A stretch of 40,325 nt of DNA, taken from an uncultured Brevundimonas sp. GTDB lineage: Bacteria; Pseudomonadota; Alphaproteobacteria; Caulobacterales; Caulobacteraceae. Where the stretch lies: positions 1 to 40,325 of the forward strand of contig NZ_CAMZFB010000024.1 in NCBI RefSeq assembly GCF_947305955.1. The letters run 5' to 3'. How positions within the stretch are numbered: the first letter of the stretch is position 1; every line of letters begins with the position of its first letter. Shown here one piece after another: positions 24,108 to 34,557 of the stretch. Made by a program: the position numbers and the translations under genes. A model generated the notes under the pieces. That model was not told the origin of the DNA. It saw only the letters and a program-made list of their open reading frames with translations, and made no database searches.

Positions 24108-25931
24108 ATGCGCCGCCGTACCTTTCTGACTGCCCTGCCCGCGGGGGCCGCACTGGCCGGATCGCTTCCGGCGCAAACCGCTTCGGCACAGACGACGCCT
24201 GCCGCGCCTCTTGCGCCTTCAGCCGTTGAGCTACCGGTTGGCATGGGCGACCGGGTTACGGGCCGTCCCTTTGCTGGACGCTCGACCGTCTGGGGCCAGC
24301 ATGGCGCAGCGGCGACCGCCCACCCCATCGCCACCCTGATCGGCATAGAGACGCTGAAGCGCGGGGGCTCGGCCATTGATGCCGCGATCGCCATCAATGC
24401 GGCGCTGGGCTTCCTTGAGCCGACAGGCAACGGCATCGGCGGCGACGCCTTTGGCATGTTGTGGGACCCGAAACAGGGTAAGGTCGTGGGCTTTAACGGC
24501 TCCGGCCCCTCGCCTCGCCTGCTGGGTCTGGAAACGGTCCGCAGCCGCACCACCAATGGCCTGCTGCCGAAATACGGTGCGGTGACCGTCAACGTCCCCG
24601 GTACGGTCGATGCGTGGTGGAGCGCCCACCAGCAATACGGAAAGCTGCCGTGGAAAGACGTGCTGCTACCCGTGGCGGAGCTGTGCGAACAGGGCGTGCC
24701 CGTGCCGCAGGTGATCGCCTATTACCTCGAACGCAACATGGGCATTTTCGAGCGCAACACCTCGATCATCGAGGAGCACGACAACCGCCGCAAACTGTAT
24801 GCCCCGAATGGCAGCACGGCCAAGACGGGCCAGATTTTCACCAATCCGGACCTTGGCCGCACCCTGCGCCTGATCGCCGAAGGCGGGCGCGATGCCTTCT
24901 ATAACGGCCCGATTGCCGATGCCATCGAGCGCTATTTCCGCCGGATCGGCGGCTGGATGACCAAGGCCGACCTGAACGCCCACCAGACCGAATGGGTAGA
25001 GCCCATCCGCACCAACTATCGCGGCGTGGACGTCTATGGCCTTGGCCCGAACACCCAAGGGCTATCGACCAACCAGATTCTGAACATCTGCGAACAGTTC
25101 GACCTGAAGGGCATGGGCTTCCAGTCGGCGGCCTCGATCCACCATCAGGCCGAGGCCAAGCGTCTGGCGTTCGAGGACCGTGCCAAATGGTTCGCCGACG
25201 CCCGTTTCAGCGAAACGCCCGTCGAATGGCTGAACTCCAAGGCCTATGCCGCCGAGCGCGCCCGCCTGATCAACCCCAACCGCGTGACGGACCGCGTCTT
25301 CCCCGGCGATGCGCCGACGCAGGGCGACACCACCTATTTCAGCGTCGCCGACAGCGACGGCATGATGGTCAGCTGGATCCAGTCCAACTATCGCGGCATG
25401 GGCTGCGGTCTGGTGGCCGATGACGGCGCAGGCCGCACTCTGGGTTTCATGTTCCAGAACCGTGGCGAGATGTTCGCCACCACCGACGGCCACCCCAACA
25501 TCTACGCCCCCGGCAAACGCCCCTTCCACACCATCATTCCGGGCTTTGCCTGCAAGGATGGCAAGCCGTGGATGGCTTACGGCGTCATGGGTGGCGGCAT
25601 GCAACCGCAAGGACAGGCCCAGATCATCATCAACATGGTCGATTACGGCCTCGACCCGCAAGAAGCGGGCGATGCGCCGCGCTGGCAGCACTATGGCACC
25701 ACCGAGCCAACCGGAGAGCCCGCCGCCGCTGGCTCGGGCAAACTGCATCTGGAAAGCGGCGTCCCCGCCGCCACCAAGGCCCGCCTGACCGAAATGGGCT
25801 GGACCCTCGGCGAACCCGACGGCGGCTTCGGCGGCTACCAGAACGTCATGATGCAGCAAAACCCCGACGGCCGCTGGACCTACGGGGCCGCGTCAGAGAT
25901 GCGTAAGGACGGGTTAGCGTTAGCGTACTAA
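24108..25931 (+). CDS. Tat-exported gamma-glutamyltransferase family protein
   Basis: The product is a 607-residue Ntn-hydrolase that cleaves itself and transfers or hydrolyses gamma-glutamyl groups in the periplasm. It opens MRRRTFLTALPAGAALAG, a twin-arginine signal, with AGGGGG upstream. The large-subunit part includes GGSAIDAAIAINAALGFLEPTGNGIGGDAF and the substrate area NGSGPSP. The self-cleavage site is at GDTTYFSVADSDG with nucleophile Thr408 (first Thr). The small subunit carries the later motif YRGMGCGLV. All expected parts are present. Family members differ in specificity, so I do not name it Ggt outright. It follows the ExbD terminator. Confidence 0.9.
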   Translation: MRRRTFLTALPAGAALAGSLPAQTASAQTTPAAPLAPSAVELPVGMGDRVTGRPFAGRSTVWGQHGAAATAHPIATLIGIETLKRGGSAIDAAIAINAALGFLEPTGNGIGGDAFGMLWDPKQGKVVGFNGSGPSPRLLGLETVRSRTTNGLLPKYGAVTVNVPGTVDAWWSAHQQYGKLPWKDVLLPVAELCEQGVPVPQVIAYYLERNMGIFERNTSIIEEHDNRRKLYAPNGSTAKTGQIFTNPDLGRTLRLIAEGGRDAFYNGPIADAIERYFRRIGGWMTKADLNAHQTEWVEPIRTNYRGVDVYGLGPNTQGLSTNQILNICEQFDLKGMGFQSAASIHHQAEAKRLAFEDRAKWFADARFSETPVEWLNSKAYAAERARLINPNRVTDRVFPGDAPTQGDTTYFSVADSDGMMVSWIQSNYRGMGCGLVADDGAGRTLGFMFQNRGEMFATTDGHPNIYAPGKRPFHTIIPGFACKDGKPWMAYGVMGGGMQPQGQAQIIINMVDYGLDPQEAGDAPRWQHYGTTEPTGEPAAAGSGKLHLESGVPAATKARLTEMGWTLGEPDGGFGGYQNVMMQQNPDGRWTYGAASEMRKDGLALAY

Positions 25932-25988
25932 TATAGTCCGAGCGAGTTCAGTGAGCGTCACACACCGACCAACCGCTGAGGTACAGAT

Positions 25989-26432
25989 ATGCGCCTTCTA
26001 ACTACTAGTGCCGTCGTAGCTGCTATTTCTCTTTGCGGCTGCTCGACAACTGCTCGACTTTATCCGGTAAGTGGCCCCGCTTCAGAAGCTCAACCTCCGC
26101 ATATCATTACGGCCACCATCAATGGCATAATTGGTAACAACGGCACACTTAGCTTCAGTCTACCAGATGGGACGGGTTGTAACGGTGAATGGAGTTCGGC
26201 GGCTGGAGTCGAAACCAGCTTCAGCTCTACGAGCCTCTTCGCGCGAAACGTATCCGTTTTCGGAACGGGCACCACAGTACGTTCTGGTGGAGGACAAAAT
26301 CCCGGCAGAGCTATCGCTTTATGCGTTAACGGCACTCGCTTTGATATCGAGTTCGTAACGGGCGGGGGTACCGCTAACGGCTTTGGCTTCGCCGAAGATA
26401 CGGAAGGGAATGTGTACCGCGTACTATTTTGA
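25989..26432 (+). CDS. Small lipoprotein of unknown function
   Basis: The product has 147 residues with a lipobox ISLCGC (Cys18) after a hydrophobic run. The mature part is rich in Gly, Ser and Thr and likely all-beta, with two Cys (TGCNGEWSS and ALCVNGTRFD). GAGGT precedes the start. The composition is less GC-rich than the flanking genes, and codon choice is less extreme, which suggests later arrival. It follows the gamma-glutamyltransferase by 57 bp, so it could share its transcript. No family is recognised. Confidence 0.65.
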   Translation: MRLLTTSAVVAAISLCGCSTTARLYPVSGPASEAQPPHIITATINGIIGNNGTLSFSLPDGTGCNGEWSSAAGVETSFSSTSLFARNVSVFGTGTTVRSGGGQNPGRAIALCVNGTRFDIEFVTGGGTANGFGFAEDTEGNVYRVLF

Positions 26433-26439
26433 TCCCTTC

Positions 26440-26472
26440 AAGAAAGAAGGCCACTCGCGTAGCGAGTGGCCT
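26440..26472. terminator. Perfect hairpin between convergent lipoprotein and dxs genes
   Basis: An 11-bp perfect stem (26448-26458 with 26462-26472) has a three-base loop. On the minus strand it is followed by a T-rich tail (complement of the A-rich 26440-26447), so it ends dxs. On the plus strand it follows the lipoprotein stop by about 16 bases but has a weak tail. It probably works as a two-way terminator. Confidence 0.7.
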
Positions 26473-26496
26473 ATTAACGTCTTGCCTTAAAGGCTT

Positions 26497-28380
26497 TTAA
26501 CCCAACGCCTCAATCGCCTTGGCGGCGATGTGTTTCGCATTAAGGCCAGCCTCGTCGTACATGGCGGCGGGGCTGTTGTGGTCCTGGAAGATGTCCGGCA
26601 GGTGCATGGTGCGGATCTTGAGGCCGCGATCCAGAGCGCCCTTTTCGGCCAGCATCTGCAGCACAAAGGCACCGAAGCCGCCCATAGCCCCCTCTTCCAC
26701 CGTGATCAGCACTTCATGCTCGCGTGCCAGACGCAGGATCAGGTCCTCGTCCAGCGGCTTGGCGAAGCGGGCGTCGGCGACCGTGGTCGAGATACCGGCC
26801 TGTTCCAGCGTTTCGGCGGCCTTCAGGCTTTCCTGCAGGCGGGTGCCCAGCGACAGGATGGCGACCTTGGTGCCTTCCTTGACGATGCGGCCCTTACCGA
26901 TTTCCAGCGGCTTCGCCAGTTCTGGGATTTCCACGCCTACACCGTCACCGCGCGGATAACGGAAGGCCGACGGGCGGTCGTCGATTTCAAGCGAGGTGGC
27001 GATCATGGCGGCCAGTTCGGCCTCGTCGGCGGCAGCCATCAGCACCATGCCCGGCAGAGCGCCCATGAAGCCGATGTCGAACGATCCGGCGTGGGTCGCC
27101 CCATCAGCCCCCACCAGACCCGCACGGTCCATGGCAAAGCGCACCGGCAGCGACTGGATGGCCACATCATGGACTACCTGATCGTAACCGCGCTGGAGGA
27201 AGGTGGAATAGATGGCGCAGAACGGCTTCATGCCGTCGGCAGCCATACCGGCTGCGAAGGTCACGGCGTGCTGTTCGGCAATGCCGACATCGTACACACG
27301 ATCAGGGAAGGCCTGACCGAACAGGTCGATGCCGGTACCCGAGGGCATGGCGGCGGTGATGCCGACGATCTTGGGATCGCGGTGCGCGTGCTTGATCAGC
27401 TCGGTGCCGAACACCTTGGTGTAGCTGGGGGCGTTCGAGATCGGCTTGGCTTGCTTGCCCGACTCCACGTCGAATTTGACCACGCCGTGGTATTTGTCGG
27501 CGCTGTTCTCGGCGGGGGCATAGCCCTTGCCCTTTTGCGTCACGACGTGGACCAGAACCGGCTTGTCGGTGATCTTCAGCGCGTTCTGGAGCACCGGCAC
27601 CAGATGGGTCATGTCATGACCGTCGATCGGGCCGATATAGTAGAAGCCCAGCTCCTCGAAGAAGGTGCCGCCCGCGACCATGCCGCGTGCGTATTCCTCG
27701 GCCTTGCGAGCCGTCTCGCGGATCGGGCGCGGCATGTGGTCGACGAACTTTTTGCCGAAGTTGCGGACGCGCTGATAGGCGTCACCCGACACCTGTTTGG
27801 CCAGATAGGCGCTCATGGCCCCGACCGGCGGGGCGATCGACATGTCGTTGTCGTTCAGGATGACCATGAATTGGCCGTTGGTGGCCTCGATGGCGTTGTT
27901 CATCGCCTCATAGGCCATGCCCGCCGTGATCGAGCCATCGCCGATGACGGCCACGACCTTGTTGTTATCGCCCTGCTGATCGCGGGCAGCGGCAAAGCCC
28001 AGACCCGCCGAGATCGAGGTCGAGGCGTGGGCCGCGCCAAACGGGTCGTATTCGCTTTCCGAACGCTTGGTGAAGCCCGACAGGCCACCGCCCTGACGCA
28101 GGGTGCGGATACGGTCGCGGCGTCCGGTCAGGATCTTGTGCGGATAGCACTGGTGACCGACGTCCCAGATCAGGATGTCCTTGGGCGTTTCCAGCAGGTG
28201 GTGCAGCGCCACCGTCAGTTCCACCACGCCCAGTCCTGCGCCCAGATGGCCGCCCGTCACCGAGACAGCATCGATGGTCTCGGCCCGCACCTCGTCCGCC
28301 AACTGTTTCAGCTGCGGGATATCGAATCCGCGCATGTCGGCGGGAAATTTCACGGTGTCGAGCAGAGGGGTATTCGGCAT
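26497..28380 (-). CDS. dxs: 1-deoxy-D-xylulose-5-phosphate synthase
   Basis: The product is a 627-residue thiamine-diphosphate enzyme that condenses pyruvate and glyceraldehyde 3-phosphate, the first step of the MEP isoprenoid route. The N-terminal domain shows [22 protein letters not shown] with the catalytic His area and the ThDP-binding [17 protein letters not shown] (GDG to NN). The transketolase-type pyrimidine domain and C-terminal domain follow ([14 protein letters not shown] and [15 protein letters not shown] are visible). It starts [16 protein letters not shown], as is normal. ispA follows the same isoprenoid route and lies just upstream, on the same strand, with a gap of about 105 bp. 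Confidence 0.97.
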   Translation of the reverse strand: MPNTPLLDTVKFPADMRGFDIPQLKQLADEVRAETIDAVSVTGGHLGAGLGVVELTVALHHLLETPKDILIWDVGHQCYPHKILTGRRDRIRTLRQGGGLSGFTKRSESEYDPFGAAHASTSISAGLGFAAARDQQGDNNKVVAVIGDGSITAGMAYEAMNNAIEATNGQFMVILNDNDMSIAPPVGAMSAYLAKQVSGDAYQRVRNFGKKFVDHMPRPIRETARKAEEYARGMVAGGTFFEELGFYYIGPIDGHDMTHLVPVLQNALKITDKPVLVHVVTQKGKGYAPAENSADKYHGVVKFDVESGKQAKPISNAPSYTKVFGTELIKHAHRDPKIVGITAAMPSGTGIDLFGQAFPDRVYDVGIAEQHAVTFAAGMAADGMKPFCAIYSTFLQRGYDQVVHDVAIQSLPVRFAMDRAGLVGADGATHAGSFDIGFMGALPGMVLMAAADEAELAAMIATSLEIDDRPSAFRYPRGDGVGVEIPELAKPLEIGKGRIVKEGTKVAILSLGTRLQESLKAAETLEQAGISTTVADARFAKPLDEDLILRLAREHEVLITVEEGAMGGFGAFVLQMLAEKGALDRGLKIRTMHLPDIFQDHNSPAAMYDEAGLNAKHIAAKAIEALG

Positions 28381-28485
28381 AGGGGCTTAATAGCCTTCAA
28401 AGGCTGGGACGCGAAGGTCGATAATAGCCATAACCCCCAAAGGGCTGTGGCGGTTCGTATCAAAGTCTTGTGCAGAAACGATGGA

Positions 28486-29659
<1,174 letters not shown>

Positions 29660-29727
29660 GGGCGGCAAACTAGAGCCGTGCGGCAGGCGGTTCAATCCTT
29701 AGCCCGCCCTGCCAACAGGAAATGCGC

Positions 29728-30342
29728 CTATCCGCGCCGATATCGCCGCTGGGACCAGTATTTGAAGCCCTGATTGTGGACCAGCTTCCAGCCCCGCGCC
29801 TTCAGCGCACGCCCGATCATGTGGTTGAAATAGCCGTGGGCCAGAACCAGCACGTCGTGGCCTTCGGATGCGCTGTGGATCAACAGGTCGGCGGCGCGAC
29901 CGGCGCGGGTCTCGGCCTCGCGGCGGGTTTCCTGTCCATCGTGGTGGTCAAAGGCGTGCCACCACAACCGCGCCACCACACCCCAGAAGCGCGGCGGCAG
30001 CTTGAACCAGTCCGGCCAGTGCGGCGGCGGCAGCGGAGCCTCGACGAAAATGGCATCGGTCTGGATGCCCTTGCCTTGCGCGACCGCGGCGGCGGTTTCC
30101 TGTGCGCGACGCAAGGTGGAGGCGTAGATGATCCCCGCCTGACGGGCCGTATCAATGATGCTGTCGGGTGTCGCCTGCCCCGCCTTCAGGCCGCCTTCGT
30201 CGTACAGCCCCCACCAGTGGCGGTACTGGTCCGCCGACAGCCAGCATTTGCGGGACAGAGCCGGTTGCCCGTGACGCGCAAGGATGATGTCGCCGTATCG
30301 GGCAACGCCATCATTCCGGTGCTGTTGGGTTTCCAAGCTCAT
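29728..30342 (-). CDS. Histidine phosphatase family protein
   Basis: The product has 204 residues of the phosphoglycerate-mutase-like fold. The catalytic RHG is at residues 23-25 (ILARHGQPAL), and the second His is in VLVLAHGYFNHMI. The acidic residue region with Arg (ASTLRRAQETAAA) is present. The middle section has an unusual run of aromatic and Pro residues (PPPHWPDWFKLPPRFW). The substrate cannot be predicted, since the family includes phosphatases for phosphosugars, nucleotides and proteins. It is divergent from the GNAT gene and lies upstream of xseB on the minus strand with a gap of about 70 bp. Confidence 0.85.
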   Translation of the reverse strand: MSLETQQHRNDGVARYGDIILARHGQPALSRKCWLSADQYRHWWGLYDEGGLKAGQATPDSIIDTARQAGIIYASTLRRAQETAAAVAQGKGIQTDAIFVEAPLPPPHWPDWFKLPPRFWGVVARLWWHAFDHHDGQETRREAETRAGRAADLLIHSASEGHDVLVLAHGYFNHMIGRALKARGWKLVHNQGFKYWSQRRYRRG

Positions 30343-30518
30343 TCACGGTGGATCTGGATATGGCGACCCTCTCGCCGCCGCGCCGAATCCCTCACCCTTC
30401 CCGCAGGTTTTAAATCAGCGTTCGATGGTTAGCCGCCTGATGTGACAGTCGCAACCCGCAAGGGTTGCAAAACCGGTGGCCCATTGGCGCGGATGGTCGT
30501 GGGCACTAGACTGGCCCC

Positions 30519-31049
30519 ATGAGTGATTACGTGATCCGCCCCGCCGAAGACCGCGACCTCGACGCCCTGTCGGCTTTCAGCCGCCGCACCTTTGTGGAGA
30601 CGTTTGTCGACGGTTTCGGCATCCCCTATCCGGCGGACGATCTGGAAGCCTTTTTCCAAAAGAGCTTCAGCCCCGAGGCGTTGCGCCCGCGTATTCACGA
30701 CAACGACTGCGTCTTCTGGATCGCCGAGCGCGACGGCCAGATCATCGCCCTGTGCCATGCCGGTCCCAACGACCTGCCGCATGAGGATGCGAAGGCGGGC
30801 GAGATGGAACTGCGCCGCCTCTATGTCGGCAAGGAGGCGCAAGGGCTGGGCCTTGGCACCGAACTGCTGAAACGGGCGCTTGCGTGGATGGAAGAGCGCA
30901 CCGCAGGCGCGCTGTGGATAGGCGTCTGGAGCGGCAATCTGAAGGCTCAGAAACTCTATGCCGCCTATGGTTTCGAGAAGGTCGGCGGCTATGGCTATCC
31001 GGTCGGCGAGTGGATCGATCAGGAGTTCATCCTGCGCCGCGCCGTATGA
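30519..31049 (+). CDS. GNAT family N-acetyltransferase
   Basis: The product is a 176-residue acetyl-CoA dependent acetyltransferase. The acetyl-CoA loop is seen as LYVGKEAQGLGLGTELLKRALAWM (Q/R-x-x-G-x-G). The usual C-terminal strand and helix, LWIGVWSGNLKAQKLYAAYGFEKVGGY, follow. The N-terminus (MSDYVIRPAEDRDLDAL) is typical of the fold. The ribosome site before ATG 30519 is not obvious. It is followed by the VWA gene after 37 bp on the same strand, so they may share a transcript. The acetyl acceptor is unknown. Confidence 0.92.
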   Translation: MSDYVIRPAEDRDLDALSAFSRRTFVETFVDGFGIPYPADDLEAFFQKSFSPEALRPRIHDNDCVFWIAERDGQIIALCHAGPNDLPHEDAKAGEMELRRLYVGKEAQGLGLGTELLKRALAWMEERTAGALWIGVWSGNLKAQKLYAAYGFEKVGGYGYPVGEWIDQEFILRRAV

Positions 31050-31086
31050 CGCTCGCCAACGGCTGATATTTCGCTAAGCTAAACCC

Positions 31087-32265
31087 ATGCTCCTGCCCTT
31101 CTTCACCGCCCTGCGCGATCACAAGGTTCCTGTGTCCATGAAGGAATGGCTCCATCTGATGGAGGCCATGGACAAGGGCGTGACCGGACGAAAGGTGGAC
31201 GACTTCTACCACCTGTCGCGGGCGGTTCTGGTCAAGGACGAAAAGCACTACGACCGCTTTGACCAAGCCTTTGGCAAGGCGTTCAAGGGTTTGGAAACTG
31301 TGGGCGCGGGCGAGGACCTGACCACCGACATTCCCGAGGACTGGCTCAAACTCCTCAACGAGAAATACCTGACCGACGAGCAAAAGGCCGAGATCGAGGC
31401 CATGGGCGGTTGGGACAAGTTGATGGAGACGCTGAAACAGCGCCTCGAGGAGCAGAAGGAACGCCACGAGGGCGGCAATAAATGGATCGGAACGGGCGGC
31501 ACCAGCCCGTTCGGCCACGGCGGTTATAACCCCGAGGGCGTACGCATCGGCGGGCCGGGCCGTCATGGCCGTGCGGTAAAGGTCTGGGAAAAGCGCGAGT
31601 TCAAGAACCTCGACGACAGCGTCGAACTGGGCACCCGCAACATCAAGGTGGCGCTACGCCGTCTGCGCCGCTTTGCCCGCGCGGGCGCGCCGGACGAGCT
31701 GGACATCGACGGCACCATCGATGGCACCGCCCGTCAGGGCTGGCTGGACATCCAGATGCGGCCCGAGCGCCGCAACACGGTGAAGGTGCTGATCTTCTTC
31801 GACATCGGTGGGTCGATGGATGGCCACATCAAGATGTGCGAGGAGCTGTTCTCGGCGGCCAAGACCGAGTTCAAGAACCTTGAGTTCTACTACTTCCACA
31901 ACTGCCTCTACGAAGGCGTGTGGAAGGACAACCGCCGCCGCCATACCGAACGCATCCCGACTTGGGACCTGATCCACAAATATGACAGCGACTGGCGGGC
32001 CATCTTCGTCGGCGATGCCAGCATGAGCCCCTATGAGATCACCATCCCTGGCGGCTCGGTCGAGCATTTCAACGAGGAAGCGGGGGCCGTGTGGATGAAG
32101 CGCGCCCGCGAGCAGTGGCCCAAGTCTGTCTGGCTCAATCCCCTGCCCGAACGTCACTGGCATTACACCCAGTCGGTGTCGCTGCTGAAAGAGCTGATAG
32201 AAGAGCAGATGTATCCGCTGACCCTCGAAGGGCTGGACGGGGCGATGCGGACCCTGACCAAATAA
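31087..32265 (+). CDS. VWA domain protein, CoxE-like
   Basis: The product is a 392-residue protein of the CoxE-like VWA class, which in many bacteria works with a MoxR AAA ATPase to load metal or assemble enzyme complexes. The N-terminal segment (LLPFFTALRDHKVPVSMKEWLHLMEAMDKG) is the family hallmark. The VWA domain begins near residue 230, with MIDAS motif FDIGGSMDG (Asp239, Ser243). The later residues VGDASMSPYEI match the MIDAS partner region. The conserved domain ends with WLNPLPERHWHYTQSV. No MoxR gene is adjacent in this window. A strong terminator follows. Confidence 0.88.
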   Translation: MLLPFFTALRDHKVPVSMKEWLHLMEAMDKGVTGRKVDDFYHLSRAVLVKDEKHYDRFDQAFGKAFKGLETVGAGEDLTTDIPEDWLKLLNEKYLTDEQKAEIEAMGGWDKLMETLKQRLEEQKERHEGGNKWIGTGGTSPFGHGGYNPEGVRIGGPGRHGRAVKVWEKREFKNLDDSVELGTRNIKVALRRLRRFARAGAPDELDIDGTIDGTARQGWLDIQMRPERRNTVKVLIFFDIGGSMDGHIKMCEELFSAAKTEFKNLEFYYFHNCLYEGVWKDNRRRHTERIPTWDLIHKYDSDWRAIFVGDASMSPYEITIPGGSVEHFNEEAGAVWMKRAREQWPKSVWLNPLPERHWHYTQSVSLLKELIEEQMYPLTLEGLDGAMRTLTK

Positions 32266-32266
32266 C

Positions 32267-32298
32267 AAAAGGCCGCCCCTTTCGGAGCGGCCTTTTTT
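32267..32298. terminator. Bidirectional terminator between VWA and CsbD genes
   Basis: A 10-bp stem (32267-32276 with 32287-32296) has T-runs on both sides: ttttt on the plus strand end and, on the minus strand, the complement of aaaa. It lies between the convergent VWA gene (stop 32265) and csbD-like gene (stop 32326). Confidence 0.85.
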
Positions 32299-32325
32299 CA
32301 ATCGGGGAAGTCGGTCTGGAGGGGC

Positions 32326-32502
32326 TTACTTGCCGCGCAGCGCGTCCTTCGCACCGCCGACGGCGTTTTGGACCTTACCTTCGACCTGATCGGCCTTGCC
32401 CTCGGCCTTCAGCTTTTCATCGCCGGTCAGGTTGCCGATACCCTCTTTGATCTTGCCGCCGATGTTCTTGGCAGCACCTTCAATGCGGTCTTTATCAGCC
32501 AT
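32326..32502 (-). CDS. CsbD family stress protein (58 aa)
   Basis: This small gene encodes 58 residues, beginning MADKDRIEGAAKNIGGKIKE and ending GGAKDALRGK. The sequence consists of short amphipathic repeats of Lys, Gly and Ala (GKADQVEGKVQNAVGG), typical of CsbD/YjbJ proteins, which rise under stress and in stationary phase; the molecular role is unknown. GGAG lies seven bases upstream of ATG 32502. The gene lies between the VWA gene (convergent) and the Nudix gene (same strand, stop at 32560). Confidence 0.92.
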   Translation of the reverse strand: MADKDRIEGAAKNIGGKIKEGIGNLTGDEKLKAEGKADQVEGKVQNAVGGAKDALRGK

Positions 32503-32559
32503 GGGTTAGCTCCTTTTCCGGGACGCCTCGAAACGAGCCGCCTACAGGAATTGAACGTG

Positions 32560-33045
32560 TTAACCCTTGGCCTGTTCCTGATTTACAGTTTCCGGATGGG
32601 TCGCGCGCCAGCGCATCCAGCAGGTGATCGCCCATGCATGGGCTTCATGGCGCACTGATTTCAGCGCCTCTTCCGGTGACAGCCAGACCAGCTGGTGATC
32701 CGCCTCCTGTTTGTTGGCGGGGGTCGATCCGGCGATCCTCATCGTCCAGAAGGCACTGACATTATTCAGCGCCACCCCATCGGTCCGCTCGAAATATTGC
32801 GAAGCCTCGGTCAGGCGATCGACAGGGGTGACGTCCAGTCCGGTTTCTTCACGAAACTCGCGCTCCAGCGCCTCGGCCTCAGTCTCCTGCCCTTCGATCG
32901 CCCCGCCGGGCAGATCGAAATAGGGTCCGCGATCACGCACGATACGAACGCAGGCGATCAGGCCATTGTGTTCCGCAATGCCAAAGACAGCCGCGCGGTG
33001 GGCGTATTCCATCCCGCCGCGCGCGATACCAAACTGAAGTTTCAT
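32560..33045 (-). CDS. Nudix hydrolase
   Basis: The product is a 161-residue hydrolase of nucleoside diphosphates linked to other groups. The Nudix box is complete: GGAIEGQETEAEALEREFREETGL (G-x5-E-x7-REUxEExGU). A run of residues around GVALNNVSAFWTM follows. It begins nine bases after the kinase stop at 33055, so it is the last gene of the signalling operon transcribed on the minus strand. The substrate is unknown. Confidence 0.92.
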   Translation of the reverse strand: MKLQFGIARGGMEYAHRAAVFGIAEHNGLIACVRIVRDRGPYFDLPGGAIEGQETEAEALEREFREETGLDVTPVDRLTEASQYFERTDGVALNNVSAFWTMRIAGSTPANKQEADHQLVWLSPEEALKSVRHEAHAWAITCWMRWRATHPETVNQEQAKG

Positions 33046-33054
33046 AGGGGGAGC

Positions 33055-34101
33055 CTACTCCCCCAGACCGGCCTTGCGAACCATGCCCGAGCGGAAAACC
33101 AGCTGGGCGCGTGTGCCTTTGGTCGAGCTTTCGAACGTGATCCGCGAACCCAGATCGGTGGCCATGGCGTCCAGAATCTGGCTGCCCAGACCGGTGCCCT
33201 TGGGATTGGAATCGCCCATACCCGCGCCGTCATCCTCGACACGGACCACCACATCCTCGCCCTGCTGATGGGCCGAGACGCGGATTTCTCCGCCCGTCCC
33301 CGGTGCATAGGCGTATTTCACCGCATTGGTGACCAGTTCGGCGACAATGACGCCCAGTGCCACCGCCTGATCGGTCGTGACCCACACGGGCTCCGCGCTC
33401 AGCTTCAGCACAGGGCCGCCATCGGACGACATCGACGACGACAGTTCATCAATCAGTCCGCCCAGATAGGCATCCAGCTGTACCCCCGTCACATCATCGG
33501 AGGTGTAGAGACGGCGGTGGACCTGCGAGACGGCCTCGATACGGGCCTGGACCTTTGCCAGAGCCTGCTGGGCGGCGCTGTCCTGCATCTGGCGGCGCTG
33601 TAGGTGGATGAAGCTGGTGACCAGTTGCAGCGAGTTGCCCACGCGGTGGTTCACCTCGCGCAGCAGCGCCTCGGCACGGTCGCGCTCGCGCAGAACCTCG
33701 GCCTGAGCCTTTTCAGCCTCGATGGCCAGACGGCGACGCTCGATAGCCCCTTGGACCGCTCGGCCCAGCAGATGGACGAACTCGTCGTTCGCCTCCTTGA
33801 TCACATAGTCGGCAGCGCCCGTCTTGAGCGCGGCCACCGCGATGCGGCCATCCTGTGCACCCGTGACGTAAACCACGGGCGGTGCCTGTTCGAGCTTAAG
33901 AATGTCGGGCAGCACATCCAGACCGTCACGACCTGGCATGTGGTGATCCAGCGCGCAGGCGTCATATCCCCCTTGGGCCAGTTTGGTCAGGCCGTCATCG
34001 CCATCGTGCGACAGGTCGACGACATAGCCTTCACGCTGGAATTTCTTCTGGATCAGACGCCCGAGTGCAGGGTCATCGTCGATGAGGAGGAGACGAAACA
34101 G
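33055..34101 (-). CDS. Receiver-HisKA_2 (HWE-like) hybrid kinase with no canonical start codon
   Basis: The product has 348 residues in two parts. A receiver (residues 1-120) shows LLLIDDDPALGRL, phospho-acceptor Asp52 (ACALDHHMPG) and Lys102. The HisKA_2 histidine kinase has His152 in REVNHRVGNSLQ and an ATPase domain with N-box ELVTNAVKYAY and G-boxes DDGAGM and GTGLGS. The receiver's acidic pocket is encoded, but no ATG, GTG or TTG lies between the upstream TGA (34122-34120) and the pocket codons. The only near-cognate start is CTG at 34101, a few codons before LLLIDDD. The next ATG (33939) would cut out the pocket. The upstream single-domain receiver is in the same frame. The start is thus unusual or mutated. 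Confidence 0.75.
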   Translation of the reverse strand: MFRLLLIDDDPALGRLIQKKFQREGYVVDLSHDGDDGLTKLAQGGYDACALDHHMPGRDGLDVLPDILKLEQAPPVVYVTGAQDGRIAVAALKTGAADYVIKEANDEFVHLLGRAVQGAIERRRLAIEAEKAQAEVLRERDRAEALLREVNHRVGNSLQLVTSFIHLQRRQMQDSAAQQALAKVQARIEAVSQVHRRLYTSDDVTGVQLDAYLGGLIDELSSSMSSDGGPVLKLSAEPVWVTTDQAVALGVIVAELVTNAVKYAYAPGTGGEIRVSAHQQGEDVVVRVEDDGAGMGDSNPKGTGLGSQILDAMATDLGSRITFESSTKGTRAQLVFRSGMVRKAGLGE

Positions 34102-34119
34102 AGGGAGATCTCGCTTGTG

Positions 34120-34545
34120 TCAGCTGATAACGGGGGCCTGAATGACCGACAGGAACAGGCCAAGCTGGCGGATGGCCTGGGCAAAGGCGTCATAGTCCAC
34201 CGGCTTGGTGATGTAGACGTTACAGCCCAGATCATAGCAGTGCTGGATTTCTGTACGGTCATCGGTCGTCGTCAATATGACCACCGGGGCGCGACGAAGG
34301 GCCTCGTCGCCCTTGACTTTGCGCAGGATATCCACGCCGGACATGTCCGGAAGGTTGAGATCGAGCAGGATCAGGATCGAGCCTTTTTGCTCGCGGGTAT
34401 CGTCCAGCAGGTATTCGACTGCCGCGCTGCCGTTATCGAAATGAACGATTTCGTTCGCGATGTTGGCGCGACGAATGTTCTTCTCGATCAAGCGGGCGTG
34501 CCCGTGATCGTCTTCGATCATTACGATTTTCACGGAATTGCTCAT
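34120..34545 (-). CDS. Single-domain response regulator (Rcp1-like)
   Basis: The product is a 141-residue single receiver with no output domain. The acidic pair is IEDD, the phospho-acceptor is Asp62 (ILILLDLNLPDMSG) and Lys114 is in YITKPVDYD. Its sequence layout (VKIVMIEDDHGHARLIEKNIRRANI) resembles Rcp1-type partners of kinases such as phytochromes. It begins 13 bp after the CHASE3 kinase stop and is followed in frame by the receiver-kinase gene. It likely takes phosphate from the CHASE3 kinase. Confidence 0.93.
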   Translation of the reverse strand: MSNSVKIVMIEDDHGHARLIEKNIRRANIANEIVHFDNGSAAVEYLLDDTREQKGSILILLDLNLPDMSGVDILRKVKGDEALRRAPVVILTTTDDRTEIQHCYDLGCNVYITKPVDYDAFAQAIRQLGLFLSVIQAPVIS

Positions 34546-34557
34546 AGTTGTTGGACC

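Noticed and set aside
33055..33939. Shorter kinase gene starting at ATG 33939
   Set aside because: That start lies inside the receiver domain and would remove the acidic pocket and phospho-acceptor region.
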